DNA from: an uncultured Bacteroidota bacterium
Lineage (GTDB): Bacteria; Bacteroidota; Bacteroidia; Bacteroidales; VadinHA17
Assembly (NCBI GenBank): GCA_903844815.1
Contig: CAIMVD010000156.1
Span: 1-64,000 of the forward strand
Direction of reading: 5' to 3'
DNA: 64,000 nt
Every line of letters begins with the position of its first letter. Within the stretch, counting starts at the first letter, position 1. The notes under the pieces were generated by a model. The model was not told where the DNA came from and did no database searches. It was given only the letters and a program-made list of their open reading frames with translations. The translations under genes and the position numbers were made by a program. Below, piece by piece: positions 14,508 to 24,349 of this stretch.

Positions 14508-16919
14508 CTAATATTTTTCCGGCTCAGCCTCCTTCATCATTGCGTATATTACATCAAAGATATCTTCGGCGCTTGGCTTTGAAAAATAGTCGCCGTCAGT
14601 TGTATAGGCAGGCCTGTGTTCTTTCCCGGTCAGAGTCTTTGGAGGACTATCGAGGTATTGCCACCCACCCTGTTTTTCAATTACTTCCTGCATCATGAAT
14701 GCGGTTGTTCCGCCCGGCACATCTTCATCAAGAAAGAGTATCCTGTTTGTCTTCTTAAGTGACTCAAGGATCATTCTGTTCTTGTCGAAGGGAACAAGTG
14801 TCTGGGCATCAATCAACTCAGCGTGAATATCATGCATAGCAAGCTGACTTACAGCTTCCATGGCAATCTTAACAGTAGCCCCGTAGGTAACAATGGTAAG
14901 ATCGGTTCCCGTGCTTATAATTTCGGGAACGCCTATAGGAAGCCGGAATTCTCCAATATTGTCGGGCATTTTTTCCTTCAGCCTGTAACCATTTAGTGGT
15001 TCAATTACTACGGCAGGGTCGTTCCCCTCCAGAAGAGTATTATAAAAACCCGCTGCCCTGGTCATATCGCGGGGGGCGCAAACATAAACGCCTCTTACTG
15101 AATTAATAAGCATGCTCATTGGTGAACCTGAGTGCCATATTCCTTCAAGCCGGTGTCCGCGGGTGCTTATTATCAGCGGGGCCACCATCCTGCCTGCCGT
15201 ACGGTAATGAGTAGTTGCAAGATCGTCACTCAAAAGCTGGAGGGCGTACATAAGGTAATCGAGGTACTGAATTTCGGCTATGGGTCGCATTCCCCTGAGC
15301 GAAAGCCCGATACCCTGGCCGAGAATTGTGGCTTCCCTGATCCCTGTATCGGTGATACGCAATTCACCAAACTTTTTTTGCAATCCTTCAAGTGACTGGT
15401 TCACCCCTCCTATTCCTCCTGTGTCTTCTCCGAAGGTTACCAAAAGAGGGTATTTTGTAAAAAGCCTGTCGTAGTTTTCGCGAAGGATCTGTCTTCCGGG
15501 AACCTCCGGTGAACTCTCAGAATAAACCGGGACAACCGTTTTTACATTAAGTACAGAGGTAGAAGTTTCATTATACAGAAATGAGTCATAACTCGTTGCT
15601 GCATCTTTGTAATTTCTTATAAGCCAGCCATTAAGTTCTTCTTTCAGGTTATCGGCTTTTTTGCATGAACCGCAAACATTCCGAAGGATTCTTCGTGCTG
15701 CAACAAAATTATCCTTTCTGATAGGAGCGAGTACCTTCTCAAGGTTATCCGTGAAAATATCTACAGAGTCCTCCTTTACCTTTTCGCTGCAATGACAACT
15801 ACGATCCCTGATAATTTTAACAAGGGCATCCCTTTCTGTTTTCATTGGCTTCTGATACATCTCCCATGCTTTCCTTCGGGCTAACTTTACCTCTTCTTCG
15901 GCGCTGGAAGCCAATGCGTCAAGTTCTTCTCCAGATGCTATTCCCGTGGAAGTAATCCATTCCCTCATTTTCCTTAAAGGGTCGTATTCCTCTTCCCACC
16001 TTAGCCTCTCTTCGTTCTTATATCGTTCATGCGACCCGGAGGTTGAGTGACCCTGTGGCTGAGAAACTTCCTCAACATGAAATAAAACAGGTGTATGCTC
16101 TTCCCTGCAGATTGCAATACCTTTTTCATAAATTTCAACCAGCTCCTTGTAATCCCAGCCTTTTCCCTTAAAGATCCTGATACCCTTCTTATCCTTATCG
16201 GTCTCGAAACCCTTCAGGATCTCCGAGATACTCTCCTTGGTTGTCTGGTATTTTTTCGGAACAGATATTCCATAGCCATCGTCATAAACCGAAACTGCCA
16301 TTGGCACCTGCAGTACACCTGCTGCGTTGATAGTTTCCCAGAAATGGCCTTCAGATGTGCTTGCGTCACCTATTGACCCGAAAGCTACCTCATTCCCTTT
16401 GTTTGAAAGAGTCGTATAACCATGAAGTTCACTGTTCTGCCTGAAGAGCTTCGAGGCATAAGCCAGTCCGAGCAGACGAGGCATCTGGCCTGCAGTAGGC
16501 GAAATGTCAGCCGACGAGTTCTTCTGTTTTGTAAGGTCGAGCCACGAGCCATCGGCATTTATATTAGGCACTGAAAAATGGTTATTGAAGACCCTTCCTC
16601 CACTGCCAGGATTTATCTCCCTGTCGGTATTGCCGTAAAGCTGATGAAAAAACTCAAGCGGATTATACAGACTCATCGCCATCATCCATGTCTGATCCCT
16701 GTAGTATCCCGAACGCCAGTCTCCGTTCCTGAACTGCTTAGCCATGGCGATCTGGATTAATTCTTTGCCATCGCCGAAGATTCCGAATTTTGCCTTCCCT
16801 GAAAGAACTTCACGACGGCCTGAAATACTCAGGCTTCTGCTAAGACTGGCAAGCCGGAAGTCGGCGAGTATCTCTTCCTTTTTCAGCTTAATACCTGAAA
16901 TATTGATTTTGGTATTCAT
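14508..16919 (-). CDS. 2-oxoacid dehydrogenase E1, fused alpha and beta subunits
   Basis: 803 aa. The N-terminal alpha part includes FGDGKELIQIAMAK, YYRDQTWMMAM, the TPP/Mg block GSIGDASTSEGHFWETINAAG and YDDGYGISVPKK. The C-terminal beta part includes FGEDTGGIGGVN, GIGLSLRGMRPIAEIQYLDYL and FLDEDVPGGTTAF. This fusion is common in Bacteroidota and is usually assigned to branched-chain 2-oxoacid oxidation (E1 of BCKDH, using TPP and passing acyl groups to lipoyl-E2). Between the two parts (about 370-450) a linker carries CHC and CGSC motifs. No E2 or E3 gene is nearby. Substrate specificity cannot be read from sequence. Confidence 0.85.
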   Translation of the reverse strand: MNTKINISGIKLKKEEILADFRLASLSRSLSISGRREVLSGKAKFGIFGDGKELIQIAMAKQFRNGDWRSGYYRDQTWMMAMSLYNPLEFFHQLYGNTDREINPGSGGRVFNNHFSVPNINADGSWLDLTKQKNSSADISPTAGQMPRLLGLAYASKLFRQNSELHGYTTLSNKGNEVAFGSIGDASTSEGHFWETINAAGVLQVPMAVSVYDDGYGISVPKKYQTTKESISEILKGFETDKDKKGIRIFKGKGWDYKELVEIYEKGIAICREEHTPVLFHVEEVSQPQGHSTSGSHERYKNEERLRWEEEYDPLRKMREWITSTGIASGEELDALASSAEEEVKLARRKAWEMYQKPMKTERDALVKIIRDRSCHCSEKVKEDSVDIFTDNLEKVLAPIRKDNFVAARRILRNVCGSCKKADNLKEELNGWLIRNYKDAATSYDSFLYNETSTSVLNVKTVVPVYSESSPEVPGRQILRENYDRLFTKYPLLVTFGEDTGGIGGVNQSLEGLQKKFGELRITDTGIREATILGQGIGLSLRGMRPIAEIQYLDYLMYALQLLSDDLATTHYRTAGRMVAPLIISTRGHRLEGIWHSGSPMSMLINSVRGVYVCAPRDMTRAAGFYNTLLEGNDPAVVIEPLNGYRLKEKMPDNIGEFRLPIGVPEIISTGTDLTIVTYGATVKIAMEAVSQLAMHDIHAELIDAQTLVPFDKNRMILESLKKTNRILFLDEDVPGGTTAFMMQEVIEKQGGWQYLDSPPKTLTGKEHRPAYTTDGDYFSKPSAEDIFDVIYAMMKEAEPEKY

Positions 16920-17009
16920 TTTCTTTAAATAAATGGAAATTATCCGCCCCTCTAGTCACTAAACAAATTAATTTAATGGTTGTTTAAATACAGGAGAATA
17001 AATGATAAC

Positions 17010-17017
17010 TATCTTTG
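17010..17017 (+). promoter_or_regulatory. -7 element (TATCTTTG) for the small Cys-rich membrane gene
   Basis: Exact TAnnTTTG match 69 bases upstream of the ATG at 17087. A TTG lies upstream but at non-standard spacing (27 bases). Confidence 0.4.
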
Positions 17018-17086
17018 CGGCTGTGATACTTTAAGAATTCATTTAGTCTTCATAAAGTTACGAAATAACTGAAAGGATAAACCAAA

Positions 17087-17326
17087 ATGTTTTTAAAACT
17101 GCTGATTTTAAGTTCAATCTTTCTTGCAATAGCTGCTCTTGGGTTCGGGATAAGAATCCTGCTCATAAAACAGGGTCAGTTTCCCGACACACACGTAAGC
17201 CACAATAAAGAGATGAGAAAAAGGGGGATAACCTGTGCTCAGCAGACTGACACAGGCTGTCATTCAACCGATGGATTTCCCGGATGTGCTTCCTGCAGCG
17301 GAAACGGGCTTGTGCCTGACAGGTGA
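17087..17326 (+). CDS. Small membrane-anchored Cys-rich protein (possible NQR maturation factor)
   Basis: 79 aa. One N-terminal membrane segment (LKLLILSSIFLAIAALGFGI) is followed by KQGQFPDTHVSHNKEMRKRG and a Cys-rich tail with ITCAQQ, DTGCHS and GCASCSGN (five Cys). Similar small proteins recur in Bacteroidota. The single span plus Cys cluster recalls NqrM, which helps install iron in NQR, and it lies convergent to apbE, another NQR maturation gene, 15 bases away. That link is inference from layout; sequence identity to NqrM is not obvious to me. Confidence 0.55.
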   Translation: MFLKLLILSSIFLAIAALGFGIRILLIKQGQFPDTHVSHNKEMRKRGITCAQQTDTGCHSTDGFPGCASCSGNGLVPDR

Positions 17327-17341
17327 CTTAGAAAAGTCCTT

Positions 17342-18364
17342 TCACTCGATACCTGTTTCTGAAATCTGGCCTTCCATACTGGGTGAAAACCATGTTTCAT
17401 AATTTCCCTTATCATTCGAAAAAATAAGATAGGCCCTGAATTGATGGTTGTTATTCAGAAATTCAATAGATTTGTCTTTACCCATTACCATGCATGCCGT
17501 GGCAATTCCGTCTGCCATGGCACAATCGTCTGCAATAATGGTTGCACTGAGAAGTGTGTTTTTTGCCGGATAACCTGTGAGCGGATCAATTGTATGAGAG
17601 TACTTTACTCCGTTTTCAATATAAAATTTCCTGTAATTTCCTGAGGTGGCAAGCGCTTTGTCGGTTATCCTTATAATTGCCTCAAGATCCTCTCCCGGGG
17701 ACATACTATTATCAGTTGGCCTGTCAATTCCTATTCTCCAGAGATTACCGTCCCTTTTTCCTTTTGCCCTTACCTCACCACCAATTTCAACAAGGTAATT
17801 CCCTATCCCTAGCTTGTCAAAATATCTGCAGATTACATCAACAGAGAAGCCCTGAGCAATGGCGTTCACATCGAGTTTTATCCCGGGATCTGATTTTACA
17901 AGCCTGCCGTTCACCAGAGAGACCTTGTCCATTCCGATAAATTCCATCAGGCTGTCGCGTTTTGACTCGGAAAAGGTCTTATGTGCGTCGGGGCCAAATC
18001 CCCATGCCTCAACAAGCGGACCAACCGTAATGTCGAAATAACCTCCGGTAATACCTGAGACTATTGCCGATTTTCTAAAAACCTCTGTAAAGAATGAATC
18101 AGGAACTGCATTTTCATTCCTGTTTATCCGTGAAATTATTGATGAATCTTTGTAGAGGCTAAGGGACATGTCGAACTTTGCAAAAATCACTTCGACGCTG
18201 GCTTTCAGCACTTCTGGTGTGATATTCCTTTTACTCTGGTAGACAATACTGTAAGTGGTTCCCTGGGTATAACCCGAGAAACTATCGAAAACAGCTGGTT
18301 CATGTCTGCACCCGCAAGCAGAAAAAAGAAAAAGGAGATACAGTAACAAAAATTTTCTCTTCAT
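17342..18364 (-). CDS. apbE: FAD:protein FMN transferase (lipoprotein)
   Basis: 340 aa. ApbE attaches FMN covalently to Thr in NqrB and NqrC using FAD. The N-terminus is a lipoprotein signal with lipobox LFSAC, so it is anchored on the periplasmic side. Motifs include YTQGTTYSIVYQS, GGYFDITVGPLVEAWGFGP, KLDVNAIAQGFSVD, YLVEIGGEVRAKG and the metal site YSHTIDPLTGYPA. It follows nqrF after about 106 bases with a terminator between, so it may need its own promoter or read-through. Confidence 0.92.
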   Translation of the reverse strand: MKRKFLLLYLLFLFSACGCRHEPAVFDSFSGYTQGTTYSIVYQSKRNITPEVLKASVEVIFAKFDMSLSLYKDSSIISRINRNENAVPDSFFTEVFRKSAIVSGITGGYFDITVGPLVEAWGFGPDAHKTFSESKRDSLMEFIGMDKVSLVNGRLVKSDPGIKLDVNAIAQGFSVDVICRYFDKLGIGNYLVEIGGEVRAKGKRDGNLWRIGIDRPTDNSMSPGEDLEAIIRITDKALATSGNYRKFYIENGVKYSHTIDPLTGYPAKNTLLSATIIADDCAMADGIATACMVMGKDKSIEFLNNNHQFRAYLIFSNDKGNYETWFSPSMEGQISETGIE

Positions 18365-18435
18365 TTATTTCAATCTGTTAGCCAAAACACCATACAATGA
18401 TAATCCATTTGGGGGAAAGAACAAATGCGGCCAGT

Positions 18436-18460
18436 AAAAAAGGGCTGTCACCAGCCCTTT
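18436..18460 (-). terminator. Intrinsic terminator after nqrF
   Basis: Perfect 9-bp stem AAAGGGCTG / CAGCCCTTT with a 4-base loop. On the minus strand it is followed by a run of T (complement of 18436-18441). It lies 10 bases past the nqrF stop and would end the nqr operon before apbE. Confidence 0.8.
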
Positions 18461-18470
18461 AAAAATCAGT

Positions 18471-19724
18471 TTATATTCCAAAATCATCAAAAGCAATATT
18501 CTCTTTTGGAACTCCCAATCCGTCGAGTGTATTAACCACGGCACTATTCATTTGCGGAGGGCCGCAAAAATAGTACTCGATATCCTCGGGCTCCTCATGA
18601 TTGCACAGGTAGTTTTGAAGGATAACCTGGTGAATGAATCCGGTATATCCTGTCCAGTTATCTTCCGGTAGTGGTTCTGATAATGCCAGGTTGAAAGTGA
18701 AATTCGGAAATTCCTTCTCAATAGCCCTGAATTCTTCCTCATAGAATACTTCTCTCAGTGACCTTGCCCCATACCAGTAAGAGACTTTCCGTTCAGTTCT
18801 TAATGTCTTGAAGAGGTGGAAAATATGTGACCTGAGGGGAGCCATACCCGCTCCACCTCCGATGTAAATCATTTCGCTGTCAGTATCCTTTATGTGGAAT
18901 TCTCCGTAAGGCCCTGAAATTACAACCTTGTCGCCTGTTTTCCTCGAAAAGATATAGGAGGAACAGAGACCGGGAGGAACACTCATGAACTGTTTTTTTA
19001 CATTATCCCATGGTGGTGTTGCAATCCTTATATTGAGTTTTATAAGGTTTTTCTCGGCAGGATAGTTGGCCATTGAATAAGCCCTGAATGTCTCTTCATT
19101 GTTTTTCAGTTTCAGATCCCACATTTTAAACTTATTCCAGTCACCCTTGAACTGATCCTCAATTACAAAATCACTGAAAGAGGTTTCATACTTTGGAACG
19201 TCAATTTGAATATATCCTCCTGGCAGAAAGTCAAGGGCCGCGCCATCCGGCAACCTTACAACAAACTCCTTAATAAATGTTGCTACATTCATGTTCGATA
19301 CTACTTCGCACTCCCATTTTTTTATTCCCATTACCGATTCCGGGACTTTAATGGTCAGGTCCTCCCGTATTTTAACCTGACAACCTAGCCTCCAGTGATT
19401 ATGCTGTTCCTTCCTGGTAAAGAATCCTGTTTCCGTAGGCAGAATTGTTCCGCCTCCTTCTACGATCTGGCATTTGCACATACCGCAGGTTCCGCCCCCG
19501 CCGCAGGCTGAGGGCAGGTAGATCTCGCTGCCTGAAAGGGTTGAGAGAAGGTTTGATCCTGGTGAGACCTCAATAATACGGTCGTTAATATTAAGTTTGA
19601 CATGTCCCTTCGGAGCAAGTTTATCGCGTGCAAAAAGGAGAATACTTACTAGTGAAAGAATGACAAGTAAAAAAACTATTATGCTGTATAATATTGTGCC
19701 TCCGGTTGAAAGAGCTAAAATCAT
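18471..19724 (-). CDS. nqrF: Na+-translocating NADH:quinone reductase subunit F
   Basis: 417 aa, full length. This is the NADH-oxidising entry subunit. One N-terminal membrane anchor (about 8-30) precedes a 2Fe-2S ferredoxin domain (PSACGGGGTCGMCKC plus a later Cys in GCQVKI), then an FAD domain (RAYSMANYP) and an NADH-binding domain (GGGAGMAPLRSHIF, YFCGPPQMN). The aromatic C-terminus DDFGI is typical. Last gene of nqrABCDEF. Confidence 0.96.
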   Translation of the reverse strand: MILALSTGGTILYSIIVFLLVILSLVSILLFARDKLAPKGHVKLNINDRIIEVSPGSNLLSTLSGSEIYLPSACGGGGTCGMCKCQIVEGGGTILPTETGFFTRKEQHNHWRLGCQVKIREDLTIKVPESVMGIKKWECEVVSNMNVATFIKEFVVRLPDGAALDFLPGGYIQIDVPKYETSFSDFVIEDQFKGDWNKFKMWDLKLKNNEETFRAYSMANYPAEKNLIKLNIRIATPPWDNVKKQFMSVPPGLCSSYIFSRKTGDKVVISGPYGEFHIKDTDSEMIYIGGGAGMAPLRSHIFHLFKTLRTERKVSYWYGARSLREVFYEEEFRAIEKEFPNFTFNLALSEPLPEDNWTGYTGFIHQVILQNYLCNHEEPEDIEYYFCGPPQMNSAVVNTLDGLGVPKENIAFDDFGI

Positions 19725-19740
19725 AATTCAATTATTTCAG

Positions 19741-20358
19741 TTAGAGTTTAATTCCCATAAATCCCATGAATGCAATAGCCATCAGACCTGTAAGTATAAA
19801 TGTAATTCCAAGTCCCTTAAGCGGATCAGGCACATTGCTGTATTTCAGTTTCTCGCGTATGGCAGCTATGCTTACAATGGCAAGCATCCATCCTACTCCT
19901 GAACCGACACCGAACACAGTTGCTTCGGCAACAGTCTGATATTCACGTTCCTGCATAAACAGTGCAGCTCCCAGTATGGCGCAATTAACAGCAATCAAAG
20001 GCAGGAAAATTCCGAGGGAATTATAGAGTGAAGGGCTGAATTTTTCAATTACCATTTCAACAAGCTGTACTATAGCTGCGATTACGGCAATGAATACCAT
20101 GAAGGTAAGGAAACTCAGATCAACATCGGCAAAGTTCTCCCCTAGCCATGAAAGTGCACCCTTCTTAAGCACATAATGCTCAACAAGGAAGTTCACCGGT
20201 GTTGTAATGAGCAGAACAAACACAACGGCCACCCCAAGACCGATTGATGTCTTAACAGTCTTCGACACAGCCAGGAATGAACACATCCCGAGGAAGAATG
20301 CGAAGATCATGTTGTCGATAAAAATCGACTTAATGAAAATATTTAATAAATGTTCCAT
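19741..20358 (-). CDS. nqrE: NQR subunit E
   Basis: 205 aa polytopic membrane protein of the NqrD/E (RnfA/E) family with about six spans. [15 protein letters not shown] near the N-terminus and [11 protein letters not shown] in the middle contain the Cys residues that, in NqrD/E pairs, ligate the intramembrane 2Fe-2S centre. It follows nqrD by 11 bases. Confidence 0.95.
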   Translation of the reverse strand: MEHLLNIFIKSIFIDNMIFAFFLGMCSFLAVSKTVKTSIGLGVAVVFVLLITTPVNFLVEHYVLKKGALSWLGENFADVDLSFLTFMVFIAVIAAIVQLVEMVIEKFSPSLYNSLGIFLPLIAVNCAILGAALFMQEREYQTVAEATVFGVGSGVGWMLAIVSIAAIREKLKYSNVPDPLKGLGITFILTGLMAIAFMGFMGIKL

Positions 20359-20369
20359 AAATAATATCT

Positions 20370-21023
20370 TTACTTTTTCTCAATAAGACTCCTGTCCCTG
20401 CTGCGTTGTATCCAGATGATGACACCAACACTTATGAGTGCCATCGGAGGAAGTATCATCATACCATTATTTTCATATCCCGAAGTATATATGCCCAGTT
20501 TTGCCAGCACCGGATAACCGTATATTGTTCCGGATCCGAGAAGTTCCCTGAAAAAGGCAACAACAATTAGGATGAACCCGTAACCAGCTCCGTTGCCAAG
20601 GCCGTCAATGAAGGAGGGCCATGGTTTGTTTGCCATTGCAAAAGCTTCAAGCCTTCCCATCAGAATGCAGTTGGTAATGATCAGCCCAACGAAGACTGAA
20701 AGCTGCTTGCTTACATCGAAGGCAAAAGCTTTAAGGAACTGGTCGACCAGAATTACCATTGTTGCAATGACTACAAGCTGCACAATAATCCTTATCCTGT
20801 CGGGAATGGATTTGCGCATTGCTGCTATCACCAGATTTGAAACGGCAGTAACAATTGTCACTGATAAAGCCATAACTATTGCAGGTTCGAGCTTCACTGT
20901 AACAGCCAGGGCAGAACAGATTCCAAGAACCTGTACGGTAATTGGGTTATCCCTTCCAAGGGGAGTAGTAAACAACTTCAGGTTTTTAGCCGAAAACAAC
21001 GGCTCTTTTTCACGAGTGCTCAT
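20370..21023 (-). CDS. nqrD: NQR subunit D
   Basis: 217 aa, six predicted spans, homologous to Nqr[19 protein letters not shown] and [20 protein letters not shown] hold the conserved Cys residues. A long shadow frame on the opposite strand here is not a gene. Three bases separate it from nqrC. Confidence 0.95.
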   Translation of the reverse strand: MSTREKEPLFSAKNLKLFTTPLGRDNPITVQVLGICSALAVTVKLEPAIVMALSVTIVTAVSNLVIAAMRKSIPDRIRIIVQLVVIATMVILVDQFLKAFAFDVSKQLSVFVGLIITNCILMGRLEAFAMANKPWPSFIDGLGNGAGYGFILIVVAFFRELLGSGTIYGYPVLAKLGIYTSGYENNGMMILPPMALISVGVIIWIQRSRDRSLIEKK

Positions 21024-21026
21024 ATC

Positions 21027-21728
21027 TTAATTTCTGTTTTTTAGAAGGTAATCATTGTACTTTACGATGCAGTCGAGCAGCATTTTCTCGAGTCCCTTAC
21101 TTGTAATAGTACCTCCCGAAATGGCATCTACATTGTGGGAATCATCTGGTTTTGCCCCTCCCTTAATAACTCCCAAGGAGACAAATTTACCCTCCTCAAA
21201 GAGTTTTTTTCCTGAGAACATCCCTTCAAATTCCGATGTATTTATCTCCGCTCCCAGACCGGGAGTTTCTCCCTTGTGATCGAAGGTAACACCATAAACA
21301 GTGTTCATATCCGACTCAAGTGAAACGTAACCGAATATTGGTCCCCATAATCCCTTTCCTTCGACCGGAATTATAATTACATTCTTCCCATCATCCGGAG
21401 TAGCATTAAAAACAGGCAGGTATTGCTGATCAAGAGGTTTCTTCTGTTCAATGTTCAAGACAACTTTGAAAGCATCAACACCCTCTACTGCCTCACCCTT
21501 AGAATTGAGAACAAAACTTCTATTTATGTACTTGTCATATAATGATTCTGTTGTCTCATTGGTTGAAGCTATCCTGATTGATTCAAGCATGCTCTTCTTT
21601 TTTTCTATTTCAAGGTTTTTAAGCTGACGCGGTTGAAGCAAAGTGGCCGCCAGTGAAAGCAATGTCGCCACGGCAATAACCATTACAGCTGAAAAGATGA
21701 AAATATATCTGTTGCTGAATTCTTTCAT
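21027..21728 (-). CDS. nqrC: NQR subunit C (FMN-binding)
   Basis: 233 aa with one N-terminal membrane span and a periplasmic FMN-binding domain. The flavinylation site reads DAISGGTITSKGL; relatives usually have SGAT before the FMN-bearing Thr, so here Gly replaces Ala while the Thr is kept. GAEINTSEFEGMFSGK is also typical. ApbE encoded nearby would add the FMN. Confidence 0.94.
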   Translation of the reverse strand: MKEFSNRYIFIFSAVMVIAVATLLSLAATLLQPRQLKNLEIEKKKSMLESIRIASTNETTESLYDKYINRSFVLNSKGEAVEGVDAFKVVLNIEQKKPLDQQYLPVFNATPDDGKNVIIIPVEGKGLWGPIFGYVSLESDMNTVYGVTFDHKGETPGLGAEINTSEFEGMFSGKKLFEEGKFVSLGVIKGGAKPDDSHNVDAISGGTITSKGLEKMLLDCIVKYNDYLLKNRN

Positions 21729-21733
21729 TTTTT

Positions 21734-22900
21734 TTAATTTTTTGATGCGACCTTAGCTCTTTTAAGCCTCTTGTTAATACTCGACTGTATGACAAAATAA
21801 TCAATCAGCGGTGCGAAAAGGTTCATCAGTAGTATTGCCAGCATGACACCTTCGGGATAGGCCGGATTGATAACACGTATCATAATCGACAATACGCCTA
21901 TCAGGAACCCGTAGATCCATTTTCCCTTTTCGGTCTGGGCTCCTGAAACAGGATCTGTGGCCATAAATACTGCTCCAAAAGCAAACCCGCCCATGGCAAT
22001 ATGATAATAAGCCGGCAATTCCATATAAGGATTTACTGCAAAGGCATTAAGTAACAACCCCATAGAAAGCCCGCCTGCAAATACACTAAGAATAATTTTC
22101 CAGCTTCCGATACCGGTAATTATGAGGATAATAGCCCCTATCAGAATAGCCAGTGTTGATGTTTCACCTATTGAACCTGGTATTGTACCAATGAACATCT
22201 CCATAAAAGAAGGAATGTGGGTGGTATCTCCTGCCGCAAGGAGAGCCAGTGGAGTAGCACCCGAAAAACCATCGACAATATTTTGGCCTTTGGTTAACCC
22301 TTCAATCCAGACCTTATCGCCGGTCATCCAGGCAGGGTAGCTGAAAAACAGGAAAGCACGCGCAATCAGTGCCGGATTGAAAACGTTCATACCGGTTCCG
22401 CCAAAGACCTCTTTACCTATAATAACAGCAAAAGCTGTAGCCAGGGCAAGCATCCATAGAGGAATATCGATCGGCATGATAAGCGGGATCAACAATCCGG
22501 ATACAAGGAAGCCTTCATTAATCTCGTGCCCTCTGATCTGTGCTGCAATAAACTCAATGCCCAGTCCCACAACATAACTTACAACAATAAGTGGTAATAT
22601 TTTAAGGAAGCCAAACCAGAACATCTGAAATAAACCTGCTTCAGCTCCGGAGGATCTGAAATGCTGGAGGCCGACATTATATGCACCAAAGACCAGAGCC
22701 GGCAGCAGGGCTACGATAACCACCGTCATTGTTCTCTTCAGGTCGATACTGTCGCGTACATGAGATCCTTTGTAGGTAACCTTGTCGGGTACAAACATAA
22801 AAGTCTCAAATCCTTCAAATACCGAACGGAACTTCCCAAACCTTCCACCTTCTGTGAAATGGGGCTTGATACTATCAATCTTCTTTCTTAAGAAATTCAT
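21734..22900 (-). CDS. nqrB: NQR subunit B (FMN-binding, ion channel)
   Basis: 388 aa polytopic protein. VDGFSGATPLALL contains the flavinylated Thr of the SGAT motif. IGKEVFGGTGMNVFNPALIARAFLFFSYP is the conserved quinone/riboflavin region. NqrB forms the Na+ path. It lies 26 bases downstream of nqrA and 5 upstream of nqrC. Confidence 0.95.
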   Translation of the reverse strand: MNFLRKKIDSIKPHFTEGGRFGKFRSVFEGFETFMFVPDKVTYKGSHVRDSIDLKRTMTVVIVALLPALVFGAYNVGLQHFRSSGAEAGLFQMFWFGFLKILPLIVVSYVVGLGIEFIAAQIRGHEINEGFLVSGLLIPLIMPIDIPLWMLALATAFAVIIGKEVFGGTGMNVFNPALIARAFLFFSYPAWMTGDKVWIEGLTKGQNIVDGFSGATPLALLAAGDTTHIPSFMEMFIGTIPGSIGETSTLAILIGAIILIITGIGSWKIILSVFAGGLSMGLLLNAFAVNPYMELPAYYHIAMGGFAFGAVFMATDPVSGAQTEKGKWIYGFLIGVLSIMIRVINPAYPEGVMLAILLMNLFAPLIDYFVIQSSINKRLKRAKVASKN

Positions 22901-22926
22901 TATAAAAATATTATTAATATCCCATG

Positions 22927-24282
22927 TTATGAATGCATCTCCTTTATCATAAGATTCAATCCTTTACGCACAATCGACTGTATCTCAATCTTCGACGGAC
23001 AAATAAATTCACAAAGAGCAAAATCCTCTTCTGCTATCTCATAGATTCCAAGGTTTTCCATCATATCAATATCCTCGGCCAGAATTGCCTTTAATAGCTG
23101 CATCGGGTATAGGTCCATAGGAACAACTTTTTCATAAAGACCTGTCATCACGAAGGCGCGCTCACCTCCATGAAGGTTCGTGTCGAGCACATAGGTCTTC
23201 TTAGGGATAAGCCTGGAAGCGAATGTCTTTGTAAAACTGAACTTATTTATTCCGGGTGATGCCCAGCCAAAGAACTCAAAATGATCTCCCTCAGGTAAAA
23301 CAGTAACCTGCGAATCGTAAAAACCCAGATAACCATCAGATTCAATACGACTGCCTGTCAGTGCATTGCCGCTTATAAATCTCAAATGACCTTCCTTTAA
23401 ATTATCCTTCACAACAGGTCCGACTGAAATTCCTGAACGTACTCTGAAATACCGGGGCACAATAACTTCCGATCCGGTTAGTGCGATGATCCTCTCATTC
23501 ATGTAAACACCTTTACTGAAAAATGTACCTAATGTCACCACATCCTGCAGATTTACAAACCATACAACCTCTCCCTTGTTCAGAGGATCGAGGTGATGAA
23601 TATGAACCCCTACATTTCCTGAAGGATGCGGCCCTGAAAAATATGATATCACAACTCCCGACGTATTCTTCAGTAACTCAGAGGAGTTTCCTTTTCCATT
23701 AAGTACCAGGTTTACCTTCCCGTCAGTTAGCTTTTTCAGGGCAGTTATGCCAGTCTGAAAAAGTTCCTGAGATGAATTGTCCATAATGAAGTTGTAATCG
23801 GGGGCGAGAGGAGATGAATCAAATCCTGAAATAAAAATGGCTTTAGGAACATCAGATGGACGAGCAATGATATGAAAGGGCCTCTGCCTGATAACAGGCC
23901 ATAATCCAGATGCCAGCAAGGCCTCCTTTATCTTTTCCCTGCTAAGAACCGAAGGATCTGACTTACCGAAATCAATAAAACTATCTCCCTCCTTCTCAAC
24001 AACAACCTCAAGCATTTTACGACGCTCTCCCCTGGTAACCGACAAGACCTTCCCGCTTACAGGTGATGTAAAAACTATCTCCGGATGTATCTTATCGTGA
24101 AACAATGGAGTACCAGCCTGCACGGTGTCGCCCTGTTTTACATTCAGCTTTGGAATAAGTCCCGGAAAATCTTCTGGCTTAACTGCATACAGGTCAGAAC
24201 CAATACCCTGAACAACTTGCTTTTCAGCAATTCCCCTTATCCTGATATCAAAACCTTTTTTAATTTTAACTGATGTTGACAT
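22927..24282 (-). CDS. nqrA: NQR subunit A
   Basis: 451 aa soluble subunit, typical length, first gene of the operon. Conserved features include the N-terminal biotinyl/lipoyl-like fold (FTSPVSGKVLSVTRGERRK), YFSGPHPSGNVGVHIHHLDP, and the C-terminal GERAFVMTGLYEKVVPMD. A well-formed promoter lies 68 bases upstream. Confidence 0.95.
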   Translation of the reverse strand: MSTSVKIKKGFDIRIRGIAEKQVVQGIGSDLYAVKPEDFPGLIPKLNVKQGDTVQAGTPLFHDKIHPEIVFTSPVSGKVLSVTRGERRKMLEVVVEKEGDSFIDFGKSDPSVLSREKIKEALLASGLWPVIRQRPFHIIARPSDVPKAIFISGFDSSPLAPDYNFIMDNSSQELFQTGITALKKLTDGKVNLVLNGKGNSSELLKNTSGVVISYFSGPHPSGNVGVHIHHLDPLNKGEVVWFVNLQDVVTLGTFFSKGVYMNERIIALTGSEVIVPRYFRVRSGISVGPVVKDNLKEGHLRFISGNALTGSRIESDGYLGFYDSQVTVLPEGDHFEFFGWASPGINKFSFTKTFASRLIPKKTYVLDTNLHGGERAFVMTGLYEKVVPMDLYPMQLLKAILAEDIDMMENLGIYEIAEEDFALCEFICPSKIEIQSIVRKGLNLMIKEMHS

Positions 24283-24349
24283 TGTAAATGATATAATTTA
24301 TAGAATTCCCGTTTATCGCAAGTACTGTTAATAACTTAACAAAGGTCCG

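Noticed and set aside
20593-21030. Plus-strand frame of 145 codons
   Set aside because: Antisense to nqrD with low-complexity hydrophobic/Ser-Thr composition typical of a mirror of a membrane protein gene.
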